Below are positions 23,456 to 35,980 of a stretch of 64,000 nt of DNA, piece by piece (position 1 is the first letter of the stretch; each line of letters begins with the position of its first letter). The DNA comes from Charina bottae (taxonomy: Eukaryota; Chordata; Lepidosauria; Squamata; Charinaidae). The position numbers and the translations under genes were made by a program. The stretch spans positions 12,783,001 through 12,847,000 of the forward strand of contig JALMGJ010000015.1 in NCBI GenBank assembly GCA_023362775.1, given 5' to 3'. The notes beneath the pieces are model-generated. The model did no database searches and had not been told where the DNA came from. It saw only the letters and a list, made by a program, of their open reading frames with translations.

Positions 23456-23502
23456 GACGGACGGACGGACGGATGGATGGATGGATGGATGGATGGATGG
23501 AT
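23456..23502. repeat. (GGAC)n(GGAT)n compound microsatellite
   Basis: Four GGAC units pass directly into about eight GGAT units. Confidence 0.97.
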
Positions 23503-23648
23503 GATAGATAAGAACACAATGCTTTATTCAAGAGAATGTCTGTCTATAAAATCCTCTACTCTTCCAAAAAATATTTTGAAAACCAGGTTACTTTACAATT
23601 TAAAGAGTACTGGTATGGAAGGAATACAGGAGAATTTCTGGTGATTGT

Positions 23649-23649
23649 T

Positions 23650-23677
<28 letters not shown>
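23649..23677. repeat. (AC)n microsatellite
   Basis: About 14 AC units. Confidence 0.97.
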
Positions 23678-23680
<3 letters not shown>

Positions 23681-24370
23681 CTTAAAGAAGAAGAGGATTG
23701 GAAATTGGAAAACCATTAAGAATTGAATGGTGGAGGTGCCCCTTCAACCTTCCTTCAGTTTGGGCAACTCTTGGAAATTCCAGCATTAAATCCAATTCTG
23801 CCTAGGTGGCTGGCTTTAAAGGTTTTGCTTTGGTATTTTTTGGCTAATAGCAGCAGGATAACCCACACATGATTAATGACAAATAAAGCTTGAGAATGAG
23901 AATCAATATCGAGCAGAGAAGGAAGATAAGGGCTGCAGAACATGACCTCCAGCCTAGATGAAGATGCATCTCAGGTCTTTCAATTGCTTTCCAATTTTGC
24001 TTTATTACTATGGAGTATTTGGCCCTTATCTTTCTTTCCTTCAAAGGATCACTTGGGAAGGTAAATAAAAGACATCCTTTGGATATCTATTTTTATTGGG
24101 GGGGCATTTTTTCTTCCCCTCTTTATTCTCCCAAGCAAGCACATATAATAAGGTTACATTTAAAATTGTGCAGAGCTCCTTTGTTTGCTGGATCTCTACA
24201 GATGGAGGGGAAAGGGGTGTCTAAACAAATTCCCCAAGGAAGAGAAAAAGAAGGTTATCTTTTCAGCTTCAGGAGGAGATCCACTGTATATATTTTCATT
24301 TATTTCATTGACAATAACTGGTTCTGTTTTGAAGGTTAACTATTACCCTCATAGATACTAAGGCTGCCTT

Positions 24371-24400
24371 CATTCATTCATTCATTCATTCATTCATTCA
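24371..24400. repeat. (ATTC)n microsatellite
   Basis: About seven ATTC units. The flanking 23678-24370 and 24401-24806 hold nothing else I recognise. Confidence 0.95.
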
Positions 24401-24806
24401 TGTTTTCTATATATGTGTGTCACCATCTGGTGAGTGTTCAGATCCTTGCAACCCAGGTATATGCAAACCCAGCCCTAATACACACAGAGAGAGGATTCTT
24501 ACCTGAGTTTGATTGCCAACTCAGCTTTACCTTTTTTAACATTCTGATTCACCTTTAAGAAGATTATCATTAAAAAAAAAAGAACAGCACTGAATAGTTC
24601 AGAGGTTGGCAACATCATGGCTGTTGATGCCAGCCAGATTAGCTCACCTGCTACTAAAAAGTACACCCTGCTCTCCTCCATAAAACAAAGAACTCACAAG
24701 AGATTTTGCATAGGGGAATACAGAACTTTTGTATAATATTGTACAGAAAAACTAACATATCCTATGGTCTCCCATGCGTGACTTTGGTGACGTTTGCCAA
24801 CATTTC

Positions 24807-25010
24807 CCTGTATAACGTAGTGATTAAGGTATTGGATTGGGGCTGAGGAGACCAAGTCCTACAGAACTAATTGGATGACTTTGAGCCAGTCCCTCCCTCT
24901 CTCAGCCCAACCTATCTCGGGGTCCTTATTAGGATTAAATGAATGGACACCCATGTCCATTGCCATGAGCTCATAAAAGAACAGGCAGAAGATAAATATA
25001 ATTATAAATA
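24807..25010 (+). mobile_element. tRNA-derived squamate SINE (ACA-like)
   Basis: 'gtagtgattaaggtattgga' (A box), 'ggatgactttgagccagtc' and 'ctcagcccaacctatctc' match the body order of a common squamate SINE. It ends in '...agaagataaatataa'. Diverged, with no clear duplication. Confidence 0.65.
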
Positions 25011-25699
25011 ATAACCATTCTGATGAGGTTTCAGCAATTTTTAAGGGAGGGCTCTTGAGGAGTTGCATGGAATGAGGCAGCTAATATGTGCAATAAGTAG
25101 TGGGTGGTAACTGAAGATCATTCAGTGGCCTGTTAGAACCAGTGAATGAAGCAGAGCTTAACGTTGTGTAAACCCGTGGGCAGAAAAAGGAATATTGTTT
25201 AAAAACACAGCCTGTGAGCACATTAGAGAGATTCAAGTTCTTATTCTTACACTTTTAGCCCACCCAAGCGTAAAGAAACACACGCTTAGACATTGCAGGT
25301 ACAAAAAGTAAGTACAAAAGAGTTCTTACATTTATTTGGTCCAGGTACAGCCATTTCAGTAGAAAATTGGTTTCAGTTTTTTCTGTTCCCTAAACTGAAT
25401 ACCTCTGGCCCTGTTTGCTGTCAGAGGCTGCATGGAGAAAGGGGGGAAAGCCTCTGGAGTTGAGGCCTAGCACATGGCCTCTCCATGGAAGGGGCTAAGG
25501 CACGTGCATCCTACCCCATCATGAAGAATCAGAGAGAGAGAGAGGAAGTGGGAGGGGCAACAAGCAACTTCCTCTAGCACAGAGTTTGCCTCCTAGAGCA
25601 ATCACCCATATGCTAATGAGTCATGCTTGATTTGCTGAATTCCAACAGTAACCACTAGTGACCTAATGGTAACTAATGGCAACCTAATGGGATCAAGAA
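25011..25699. other. No recognised feature
   Basis: About 690 bases without a supportable gene; one GA run near 25533-25545. Confidence 0.35.
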
Positions 25700-25780
25700 T
25701 GGGATGGGATGAGAATTCCTGCCCTGGGCAGAGTTGACCTCAGGATCCTTTCCAACCCTATAATTCCATGATTGTATGAA
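25700..25780 (+). mobile_element. CR1 LINE 3' terminus
   Basis: 'gttgacctcaggatcctttccaaccctataattccatga' (25733-25771) is the usual CR1 ending (family pattern: ...cccttccaaccctgtgattctatga). Confidence 0.6.
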
Positions 25781-25969
25781 ATAATAACACAAACATTTTT
25801 TCCTGATATTTTTTTTTGTTGAAGATTTCATTTTGATCAATTTTTAGGAAAAAAACCCTTAATAGTAAAAGCATTTTGACAGTACAACCAACGACTGGGA
25901 GGGGTAGTGAGCTTGACTTCTAGAGGCTAGACAGCAGTGGGAGAGAAGCCGAGAGCCAACAGTTCTCAG

Positions 25970-26185
25970 GACAGAGATGTCAGTTATGTCAACAACCAAC
26001 AATCACTTGCCTTCAAGGCCAAGAGTCCTTTGAAACATGGGGAAGGCAGGAAGTAGCAGCAACAAACGTAAATTGCCATGAGTATAAGAGAGGAACTGCA
26101 CACACCCTCATGCTGACAGAGAGCAATCAAATGTTCGATGTGGCTTCAATGTAGCTTGCAATAAAGATACATATTTATCTCCTAT
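25970..26185 (+). mobile_element. Candidate solo LTR
   Basis: A TATA-like GTATAAGAG near 26082 is followed about 75 bp later by AATAAA (26160-26165), the spacing expected in a retroviral-type LTR. A TG start may be at TGTCAGTTATG (about 25978). No duplication was found, so this is tentative. Confidence 0.35.
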
Positions 26186-26189
26186 GCCA

Positions 26190-26250
26190 TATCAAAGAGT
26201 TGAACTTCATGGCCTCCATGACCCATTCCAATTCCAGAATGCTATGAAAC
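26190..26250 (+). mobile_element. CR1 LINE 3' terminus
   Basis: 'gttgaacttcatggcctcc...cccattccaattccagaatgctatga' repeats the CR1 ending seen at 25700. Confidence 0.5.
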
Positions 26251-27684
26251 AACTCTCTTGTCATTCCACCTAAAACTACAATGGCTGGGTAACAAGAACG
26301 TTTATCAATATAGGCATAATTATTAGCTGGCTCCACTGTCAATAAGATTGAACAAAGCAGTTAACGCCACCATTCACCCTCCAATAAGTAAGTAAAGATA
26401 CAGAGTAGAAGGACCACTGTCGAATGGTTACAGGCTTCCTATGTAAAAAGTTCCCAAATCCATCCTCCACAACTCCATAAAAGGCAAGAAAGACTCTTAT
26501 CTGAAAACACTGCTAGGCAGAGTAGGATTCTAAAATGCCCTTTTTCAAGTACCGTCTTTCTCCTTTTTCTTTGATGTGTCTATTGATGTAGGACATGCAT
26601 GTTTGAAGACACCCCCAGCTTTCTTCCTCTGCTCTCTGGCAAAAACTGTGTCCCCTCCTTGAACTCACATAAAGCAGCTCCCCAGTGTAACCGACTGCAT
26701 ATTAAGCATAAAATGGCTAGACATCTAAACTGCTGGAGGGACTAGGGGACACCAAACAGACACCACAACTGGCCAACAGAATATGGCCCGAGTAATCCCC
26801 TGGGTGTGAATAAACAACTCAGTACAGAAGAGGCAAAAATAACAACCAAATAAGGTCATATATTAATAAAGGAGAAAAGTAGGTGGGAGTTCCTGGCAGT
26901 TTTGAAAAGCTAAAATTTGGAAAACAAGACACAGAGACTGAGCTGTGTGGGTTGGGGTAGATATGTGATATTTTCATATAATTGTAAAAATGTTTGTTGA
27001 TTACATCATGGGACTGCAATCCAATGCACGTGTACTCAGTGGAAGTTATGCCCAAGTAAACATGTAAACAATAATAGATCCTTCTTATTAATTAATTCCA
27101 AACACCTCATGAAACCTGTTTGCTGATTGCATGGAAAATTCTAACAATACACAAGATTTCTTGAGTCTTCATTGCTGCATGTTCCTGTTGGCCTCTTAAA
27201 ATGTTTCACACTAACTGGTTCACTTTGTTCACTAGCAATGGAATGGACTTCCTTTAAGTAAATCTCAGCTTACTGAATCTTCAGACTGAATTTAGAAAAC
27301 AAGGGCCAATAAGATTCACCAATGAAGCAAATGAGGGTTAAGTGTGTGTGTGTATGTGTGTGTGTGCGCCATTTTTCCCACAATCCCTGGAACACTGCTG
27401 TATTTCAGAAGTTGTGGGAAAAGCAAAATATTGCCTGGGACACAGAAAGAAGAGTTACAGCACAGGTGCTGCCCTCTGCTGAATCACGTAGCCTAAATAC
27501 TAATTTAAAAGGGGAAAAAAAGATGCATTCTCATAGAATCACACTGTGGGCTCGTGTTACATACTTACCCTGGTTCTTGAATTAATCCAGTTTCTGTGGG
27601 CGAACCATAAATTAACAAACTGGGGCAGAAAAACAGTTAAAACTAATCAACTTTTGTGCAAAGACGGCCATTAGCTTTTTGACT
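26251..27684. other. No recognised feature
   Basis: Unassigned, apart from a (GT)n run at 27341-27366. Confidence 0.35.
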
Positions 27685-27970
27685 GATCCTGTTGTGTTGT
27701 GCTGTAGAGAACCACAAAGGTGACCTTGGGGAAGGAATGTAACGGTTAGCAGAACATGATTTAAGCCCAGAAAAAGAAGAGAATATTAGAAAGAAAATGA
27801 TTCTGCCTTCATTCTCTTTGGTATAAAAGGGAGGGAAGGGAAAACCCTGTCAGGCTTTCGAGATTTTGTTATTATAGCCTCTATCAATAAAGTAGGGCTT
27901 TAGTTTTTCTTGGGGAGTCTGTTTCCTGACCTGGCCTACCCCAAAGGGCTGACCTGAACAAACACAACCA
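27685..27970 (+). mobile_element. Candidate solo LTR with TATA and poly(A) signal
   Basis: TATAAAAGG at 27822-27830 and AATAAA at 27886-27891 lie 64 bp apart, followed by a U5-like 'gtctgtttcctgacctgg' segment ending near 27962. This is the core layout of an LTR in plus orientation. Terminal TG/CA and duplication could not be fixed. Confidence 0.45.
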
Positions 27971-28149
27971 TACAGTCTGAGTTAATAATTTAGGCTGACT
28001 CAAATGCCCTGCTGAGAAGTAAAAAAGAAAATTCTCCCTCAAGTGGATTTGATTGGTAACCACAAGGACATCTCCATGCTGTTTTCTTGACAGCAGATCA
28101 GAGACAGTTTGCCACAGCCGCCTTCTGGGATATATTTTTTTTTCCTTCC

Positions 28150-28310
28150 ATTTCTCATCCTCAGTGCAGGAATCCAGATTAAACCATCCTAAAAGATGAC
28201 TTCCCAGCATCTTCTTGAACATATCCAGTGAAACAGACCCTGTCATCCTTCTCTATGCATTCTTTTTACTGTCAAACTGCTCCTATTATTAGGAAGTTTA
28301 TTCTGGCTTT
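28150..28310 (-). mobile_element. CR1 3' fragment, old
   Basis: Text on the plus strand such as 'tactgtcaaactgctcctattattaggaagttt' corresponds to the reverse complement of CR1 3' sequence, as at 18140-18230. Confidence 0.4.
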
Positions 28311-28709
28311 TGGGACACTAGTGTTCATGGCACACTAGACATCTCTGAAGGAGCAGAGACAGCGCTGTGGCAGTGAACAGTGGCCAGTGGCGGTTTCTGG
28401 CCAGCAGAGTCTTTCCAGATAAAGAAAAGACTGAGAAATCGTCCGCTTGCGCCCCAGACAGCTGCTCCTTGTAGGAGCCCACAAGAATTAAAGTCTTGCA
28501 GTCTTCTTGTGAGTAGAGCGGCTGGTGGACAAGGGAGAGACAACAAGCTCGCACCTGCAGCGCAGACTTTTAAGGACATTAAATTCACGCAAACCCTCAC
28601 TTTCTTAATCACTTTAGGATATAACCAATTTAAAGTTAAAGGCAGGTCTTTGGAATGGTGGGAAAACCAAAAGGACCACTCGGTGAGTCAGCCTTCCTTC
28701 TGAATTACA

Positions 28710-28847
28710 GAAAGGAAAGGAAAGGAAAGGAAAGGAAAGGAAAGGAAAGGAAAGGAAAGGAAAGGAAAGGAAAGGAAAGGAAAGGAGAAAGGAAAGGAAA
28801 GGAAAGGAAAGGAAAGGAAAGGAAAGGAAAGGAAAGGAAAGGAAAGG
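28710..28847. repeat. (GGAAA)n pentanucleotide array
   Basis: About 27 units with a single interruption near 28787-28791. The long lysine/glutamate-rich frame across it is a repeat by-product. Confidence 0.98.
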
Positions 28848-29483
28848 GGAAATAATATTTTTAAAGACTTTAAAATAACAGCAAAGAGCTTAACAAGACT
28901 TTGACTTAAGAAAGTTATAAACGGATAAAGGGGACTGTATAAATTTGAAAGATTAATAGTTTGGCAAAAGTGCTTCTGATGTTATTTGGAACTAATTAGA
29001 CAAATAGACCAGACCTTTGTGGGAATGTTGATTGTTTGATCAATTTTTCTCTTCTGACTCAGATAGAATTCACCACTTACAGCAAGGGGGATGGAAAAAT
29101 CCACTTTACAGGCTAGAAATTCATAGTGAAGGAATCCATTCGCTTGAATCCTACATAGAATAACCTTAACACAGTGAGGAAGGCTGGAAGAATGAGAAAA
29201 TGAGAGAGAGAGACATGGAAAGTGACAGATTTGTCCATAAACACAGCTCCACAATACAACTGACTTAAAAGGAAACAGCCATTACCAGGCAAACAACAGT
29301 ACTGCCAATATGAGAGCAAAATTTACCAGCTGTCAATTTGCTGTGTATAAACTCTTCCTCCATTAGAAGAGAAGAGGGGTTGTGCAGTGGAGGCCAATCC
29401 AGCAGGCTGATATAAGTTAGACCTTTAAAAGACTACATGATCTTATTTTAAAAAAAAGGGGGACAGGATATTACGTATTAGAA
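28848..29483. other. No recognised feature
   Basis: Unassigned. The part from about 29442 to 29483 is flanking DNA that is duplicated inside the composite MITE at 3449-3849. Confidence 0.4.
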
Positions 29484-30030
29484 GAACCAGTTTGGTGCAG
29501 TGGTTAAGGCAGGGTTTCTCAACCATGGTTCTGTGGCACCCTAGGTTTCCACAAGAAGTCACTAGGGGTTCCCTGGGAGATCACAATTTATTAAAAAAAT
29601 TATTTCAAATTCGGGCAACTTCACATTAAAGAGGTAAGTTTCATTCTTCATTTTTAGTCTAAGAACACTGTTAATGCATCTATACAGGCCTACACGTGAA
29701 AAGAATATAATAATTTTGTAACTTCTGGCCTATATTTGAGCATGAATGTGCAGGGGTTCCCTGAGGCCTAAAAAATATTTCAAGGGTTCCTCCAGGGTCA
29801 AAAAGTTGAGAAAGGCTGGGTTAAGGCATCAGGCTAGAAACCGGGTAGACCAGGAGTTCTAGTCCCACCTTAGGGACAAAGCCAGCTGGGTGACCTTGGG
29901 CCAGTCCCTCTCTCTCAGCCCTAGGAAGGAGGCAATGGCAAACCACTTCTGAAAACTTGCCAAGAAAACTGCAGGGACTTGTCCAGGCAGTCACCAGGAG
30001 TCAACACTGAGTTGTAGACACACACACAGA
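29484..30030 (+). mobile_element. Sauria-type SINE split by a hAT MITE
   Basis: The SINE head 'accagtttggtgcagtggttaagg' lies at 29486-29509; the rest resumes at 29819 with 'ggttaaggcatcaggctagaaaccggg' order, B box, body and BovB-like 3' part to about 30030. The interruption is the 309-bp MITE at 29510-29818. Confidence 0.9.
29510..29818. mobile_element. hAT-type MITE, 309 bp, inside a SINE
   Basis: Ends CAGGGTTTCTCAACC and GTTGAGAAAGGCTG are inverted repeats. The flanking duplication GGTTAAGG (29502-29509 and 29819-29826) is perfect and reuses the SINE A-box region. Same family as 3449-3757 and 56274-56728. Confidence 0.93.
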
Positions 30031-31409
30031 CACATTTCTTATTAAAATAAGGAGACTAAAGGAACCTCTAGGAAGAATGGCTGAAATGGAAAAATAAGTG
30101 TTAATAATCACCTATTCTTCATTGCAAAGGAAATTTAGTGTACCCAAGCAGCTAAAACTCATCATTTCTTATCCTCAGTTCTTTACTTGCCTTTCTGTAA
30201 AATGGGGAGATCCACCATATCCGTTCTAATGTCAAAGAAATGGCACGGAATACCAAAGGAGGTTATTTATAAAGCCTTCCCTTCCTCAACAAGGTTCCAG
30301 AAATAATAATAACAGCAGCAATCCTTTTCTCCAACTGCCCAATACATAAATCATAGAAATGCAGATGACAGGCTGCACCAGAAGTTTTCATTTCCTAATA
30401 ACATTGGCTGGTTAGGAGGATAACAAGAATGTTAACTGCTAATTAGGTTACAGAGTGGATATAATAACAACAAAGAAGATGTTGATGTGTGCATGGATTC
30501 TACACAGTCCTTTGATACCTATTACTTAAATTAGCTATGGTCACTCGTATCCCAAATTAGCTAATAAATCACAGCTTATTTGCAGCCTGCAAAGCATATA
30601 CAATTATAAAACGCTCTTGGTTTTACAGCATATATTCTAGAGCTGAGCAGTAAAACAAAGCCAGTCAGACTTCCACTGTCTGAGAGGCCAGTTCTACAGT
30701 AAATTCCTGCTTCATTTGGCTTTATAGCTTCCCACATTTTATCCATGCTGAGAGGTGTCCTCAGTGGGAATATGCACTGTGTTCAGAGGTAAATTTAAAT
30801 TCCAATTCTTTTCTTTTTCCCCCATGCTAAAAATTCATCCACTTGAAGGTCAGTGATTGACTTTGATTCTGTTAGGATCTTTAAGATCTGCAGCTTAGAC
30901 CTGGGAAGGACTCAAGATATTTTGGAATACTCAAATATACTTTTTACTAAAGACGGACAGAAATGGCCTCTTGAATTTCTGCATCAAATTTAGGGACAGA
31001 GAAGCTGAGAGGAGAATTTCTTCAAATCTCTCGAGTGGAAAGAGAAATTCTCCACGAAATGCTCAAAAGCAGGACTCCTGCTTCATGAGGACACTTGGAC
31101 CGCTCTTGAAGAAATGGGAGGAGTTCCCTCATGATGTCTTCCATGTATAAAAATGCTTCCTTTGATGACCTGGGGGAAACCAGGAATGTTGCATATGGCT
31201 CAAGAGATAACTGTGTGACAACACACAGGACAGTCACACTTTATGCATCACATTAGCTACCTCATCACTCATTACCTGCAAGAATGCCATACTCCTCACA
31301 AGAGACTTTTCTGGAATTATCTTTTTTTGAAAACATTTCTAAACAAATTCTCTTTCATCAAATGGAGCCGATCAAGTAGTTAATTTAAGTGTGTTTGTTG
31401 CTGCTGTAG
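30031..31409. other. No gene; 30410-30680 CNE-like
   Basis: No repeat recognised. The 30410-30680 stretch is non-repetitive and rich in 'attagc/taatta' words, as in conserved non-coding elements. This is a visual impression only. Confidence 0.25.
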
Positions 31410-31520
31410 GGTGTGTGTTTTGCTTTATTGATTTTGATTCTATAAGCCACCCGGAGTCACCATGTGTGAGTTGGGCAGCCATATACATTTGTTTAATAAA
31501 TAAAATAAATAAATGAAAGA
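31410..31520 (+). mobile_element. LINE 3'-end stub
   Basis: 'ctataagccacccggagtcaccatgtgtgagttgggcagccatata' (31440-31486) plus AATA tail is an L2/CR1-type LINE terminus. Confidence 0.7.
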
Positions 31521-32671
31521 GACTGAATAGGGGGAAAGGGCAGGGCAACTTTTCTGCTGCACATGTAGAATCACAGCACTGATCTCACGTAACTTAGTAC
31601 CTCCTAGCTCCACAATGGACAACACATAGGATTAAGGTCATAGGCATTCCCTAATCTATTTTTGTTGTTGTTTCCAGAGCTTGCCACAAAGATGGCAAAT
31701 AATTTTTTTTCATCAGAAAGTCAAAATAATATTTCACACATCTGACAAGATTAAACCAGCTATCAGTATCAGCATCAAACCCCTTTCCCATTCCTGATCC
31801 TATTTCTTCCAGTGATGTCATCATGACACCATCACACACCAATAGGTCTCAGTCCCTAAAATAATCACTTTAAGACAGCCACCTGCCCCTGAAGACATGA
31901 AGTTGTGGGGAAGGCAGGTTGTTGCCCTGATTGATGTGAGATCACATAAAGGTCTTGGGGTTAAAGGGTTGTTTTTTTCCTTGTGTGCCAAAACCAGGTT
32001 CAATTTTATGTAGACAACATGAAGGTTATGTTTAGTTAAAACATCTGGATGCAGGAACATCGGCCTTGTAAGTGAAAATATATAAGAAGGCAGAAAAGTT
32101 AAGCAATGGAGGGCTATTGGCTATTGCTGGCACTGCATTTGTACAGGGTGGACTGGAAATACTGTGTGTCTCAAGGAACAGGTGGAGGAGGAATCTGCAG
32201 TTGAAGACCCAACAGGAACAGGCAGGGCCTGAGGGAAAGATCTGCTGAGCAGACAAGCTGGTGGGAAGGACTGCAGCATTTGAAGGACAGATCAGACATC
32301 AGCAAGGATAACTGGGCAAAGATGCTGTAATCCAAGAAGCTCAGGAAGTAATTATTTCTCCCTCTTTCTGTTCATCTCCACAGGCTAAAAACAAGCCCAG
32401 AAGGGCAAGTGTGAGCTAAGGAAGGAGGGATGGCATTGTTAAGAAAGCTCATTTTGGGACTGTCTTGATAAAACAGTCTGTGTGTAGTCTGTTAAGTCAA
32501 AGCCATTATAGATATTGGAAATATACACAATTTATCAACCTAAAAGCAGTGAAACAATAAACATCACTGTCTGTTTCTCAAAAAAAATTTAAAAATTATT
32601 TCCTGCCCCTCACTCAAAACACAGGAAAAGAATAAACTTTGTTTTCCAGCTCTTCATACTGTACCTTGAGA
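31521..32671. other. No recognised feature
   Basis: About 1.15 kb without a supportable gene or repeat. Confidence 0.35.
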
Positions 32672-32830
32672 GTGGTGCAATGGTTCAGTTGTTGAATTAG
32701 GATCATGGAAGCCCTCTTTCTTAGCCCAACCAACTTTACTGGGTTTTTCTTTGGAGGCCAAATATCAGAGCGGAGAAGACTATGTCACCCATCTTGAGCT
32801 GCTGGAGGAATATAATATAAATGTAATTTG
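32672..32830 (+). mobile_element. tRNA-derived SINE fragment, diverged
   Basis: 'gtggtgcaatggttcagttgttgaatta' followed by 'cttagcccaaccaactttactggg' and 'catcttgagctgctggaggaatataatataaatg' parallels the SINE at 24807. Confidence 0.45.
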
Positions 32831-35109
32831 AAAAATGAGAATTGTTGAGAATTCCTCCTAAAATGTAACCGTACCGACTAAATTCCACTGAAGCCTCTTG
32901 GAAGTTCTGTGAATGATGCCTTGTCCATCACAGTGATATGTCTTGAACCTCTGCTTCTAAATTTGAGACTGAAGCCTCATAAGTGAGCAAACGCATCACC
33001 ACCACCACCACCTCCTGCAGCCTATGACAGGATGCCAACATGCAGGACTATAAGTTGTTATGACTTGTCTGTCTGCCACAATAAACTATCTAAAAGCATG
33101 GCACAATGCAGATTTGCTTCAGGGCTTCTCTGAATTAGAAATGATATCATCCATAAGGCAGGTAGGCAATTTATTTTAGAATGGTGCCAGGGTACCTGTT
33201 GGGCTATGATGTTATTACTGGTGGTTGTAAATACTTCTGGGAACAACTCTCTCTCTCCATTGCTTTGATTCCTTTTTAAAGGAAATACATTGCTATGGCA
33301 GGAGAGGACATGGTTATGCAACAACCATGAATGAAACCGTAATTTTGTTTACCAGATATTACTTACCCTCGGAGAACAATTGACTGTGATCATTGAAAGG
33401 GCCCATAGGGATTACCAGGAGACATTTACTTGAACACTTTTATTGCATTTTCCTTAGACGTCTTTATTGAGCCAAGGAATGTGACAATAAAACTGGATTA
33501 TGTTTTTATTTTCTATTTCAGTATAGAGTTATAAAGTTAAATATTAATAGTTCTTCCTCACAGGCCTTAAAATATCTAATTATCACTAAGCAACATTAAT
33601 CATATTGGGGTAGGATTATCTGATTCTACTTTATTTTTATGGTTAACATTTAAAAGCAAAAACCAACACACCTATAATCATAGAACTTGTATGTTCTACG
33701 ATACTTGGTTATGTATACTCATAAGATTCCTATGGTGTTCATCCCTAATTTTCTTGTATTTAGACAGCTCTTACAGCCCCCTTGACCCAACAGGATGCTT
33801 TGGGAGCCAATTAAAAACATTTCTGTCTCTCGAAACTGAACAGCACCATTTTAATTTCCTTCATTCCCCAATGCATTGTCTCTCTGGGGCACTATGGAAA
33901 ATTTAAATAGGGACTTTTCATTATTATCTTTTTTCTCCCTAGAAAATGGATATGCCACCCCAATCATAGACTCTGGGCATCTCACAGTAAAACATATAAA
34001 AGCCTTATGATCATAAAAATATAGCATTCCAAGATAAAACCATCACTTTGAGCCAACGTTAGCCTTGTTCTTCATTAAGAAAAAATAGGAACTTTGAGAT
34101 TACTATAGTTCAAGTATTTAGCTAAACGCAAAGAGAGCATAAAATGAGGAGAAAATTCACTCAGCATTCTCCAGTCTAAATTCCTGTTTAGGAGTTTAAG
34201 TTGGCTTGAATGAGGGTACAGCTCCCCATGTGATCCAGATTCTAAATAGACTTCAACTCGGCATGGACCTGCTTTCTGCACCTATAAACCACTAGGGACA
34301 ATAGATGTTGAGATCGTTAGCAGAGCGGCTTTGCACATTTATCTCCTTTCCTTGTCTAAAAGACTTCCTTTCAATCCTCTGTGTAACATGTGCCATATGG
34401 GCTAGACTAGAGCGATACTCTCGATACTCTCTGGGATTTTATCACTTCTTCCCGCTTTCAACTCATTTCTCTTCTGACTCCAACTTGTGTGATTTAGGTT
34501 CTCACCTGCCTTACACTCATGCCAGACTCACTCCAGAAGACTCCAGGCTCATCCTAGCTGTAATAGATTTAGTAACGCAGCCTTTCCTATAATCGTGTTC
34601 TGTTCTAAACAAAGCTTGTCTTTATTATCTTCCGTGAGAGCCCCAACCTCAAGAATACAGTACTTTCTTACAGAAGCTCTACTCCTAATTTAGTCTTTCT
34701 CTCTCCACACGCTCTTTCCGCAGCACAAAACTATCTGCTATCCAGCATAAAGCAGAATGACTGCCAACAGCTGCAGTTACGTTGAAGTGAACCCCAGTAG
34801 TTCCACTTCGACCTTCCACCTGAATGTGCGCAGCCTGAAAAGAAGTGGGAATAGGGCTGGGGATGTGCTCCTGTTTCTCCTTCTGAGGTCAGGCGAACCC
34901 TAAACAGAGTGCATGACTTCCTGAGTTCTTGCAAATCATAATTTGCCTAATTAGCAATTGAGTCATGGCAACATCTTCCAGTTCACCTGAAGGTAGCATG
35001 TTCGTCAAAGGGATGCAAGGCCGGGCTTTCTGCATGCCGAGGTCTGGCATAGATCAAAAGGGAAAGGCTAAGAGATCCAGCAGGAAAGGGAGAAAGGGAC
35101 GGCGCTGTC
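32831..35109. other. No recognised feature
   Basis: About 2.3 kb with no supportable gene. It includes a short (ACC)n run near 32998-33013. Confidence 0.35.
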
Positions 35110-35439
35110 ATTGCCGGCTCCAACATCAGCCATTCAAATAGTTGCCTGACTGTTTAATGGGAGGCCCCACAGCTGGACTACAGAGTAACCAGTAAATTAT
35201 TTAAATTAAACACACATGCAGAAGGATCCCTTCAGCCCTAGAGATAAATGAGCATGAAAACATTTAATGCAGTCTAATTTGCTAAAGCAGTGAATGCAGG
35301 CCAGAAATAAAGCATCGAATCACACTGGGTCGCACAGCATTGATGAGCATGAATCGCATATATTGGCTCCGCTGGTGATAAAACAATTACTTTACAGGCA
35401 AATAACATTTTGCACACAGTGTCACTGCTCTTTGGTCAA
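35110..35439. other. Possible conserved non-coding element
   Basis: A non-repetitive stretch with words such as 'cagtaaattatttaaatta' and 'gcagtctaatttgctaaagc', free of microsatellite and transposon signs, directly left of an RTE fragment. It looks like enhancer-type conserved DNA, but no comparison could be made. Confidence 0.3.
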
Positions 35440-35980
35440 ACAGAAAAGAAAGGACGTCAGCCTGGCAACTAAATGCAGATTAGCCTGCACTACTGTGTTT
35501 CCCATAGCTACCTCTGGTTGCGAAAGTTGGACCATGAAAAAACTAGACAGGAGGAAAATTGACTTGTTTGAGCTGTGGTGTTGGAGAAGGCTCCAGCACA
35601 TTCCTTGGTCAGCAAAGGTGACCAACAAGCAAGTCCTGGAGCATATAAAACCAGACGTATCACTGCTGGGCAAAATCACATAATTCCGCCTTCCTTATTT
35701 TGGCCATGTCATGCAAGCAAACTCACTGGAAAAGGCAGTTATGCTTGGAGTGGTCAGAGGTAAAAGGAAATGAGGTCTCCAAAAAACATGGTGGCTAGAC
35801 ACCATCAAAGCTTGCACTGGTCTAAGACCGCAATAAATTATGATGATGATGATGACACCATCAAAGCCAACAACAGCCAGAGCATAAAACAACTAAAAGC
35901 TGCCATACACGATCGGAAAATGTCCATAGAGCTGGTCCATAGAATCACCAAGAATCAGACACGATTGAACGGATAGCATC
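35440..35980 (+). pseudogene. RTE-like LINE 3' end, distinct from BovB copies
   Basis: An open stretch to 35683 encodes GCESWTMKKLDRRKIDLFEL, WCWRRLQHIPWSAKVTN and QVLEHIKPDVSLLGKI; after a stop, YFGHVM, SLEKAVMLG and WWLDTIKA follow, then VHRITKNQTRLNG near 35940-35975. The layout is RTE-type, but the residues differ clearly from the copies at 1795, 20993 and 40485, so it is another lineage or much older. A local duplication of 'gacaccatcaaagc' (about 35800 and 35854) around a GAT run interrupts the frame. Confidence 0.75.

Noticed and set aside
28655..28855. Lysine/glutamate-rich frame
   Set aside because: It is a direct translation of the (GGAAA)n repeat.
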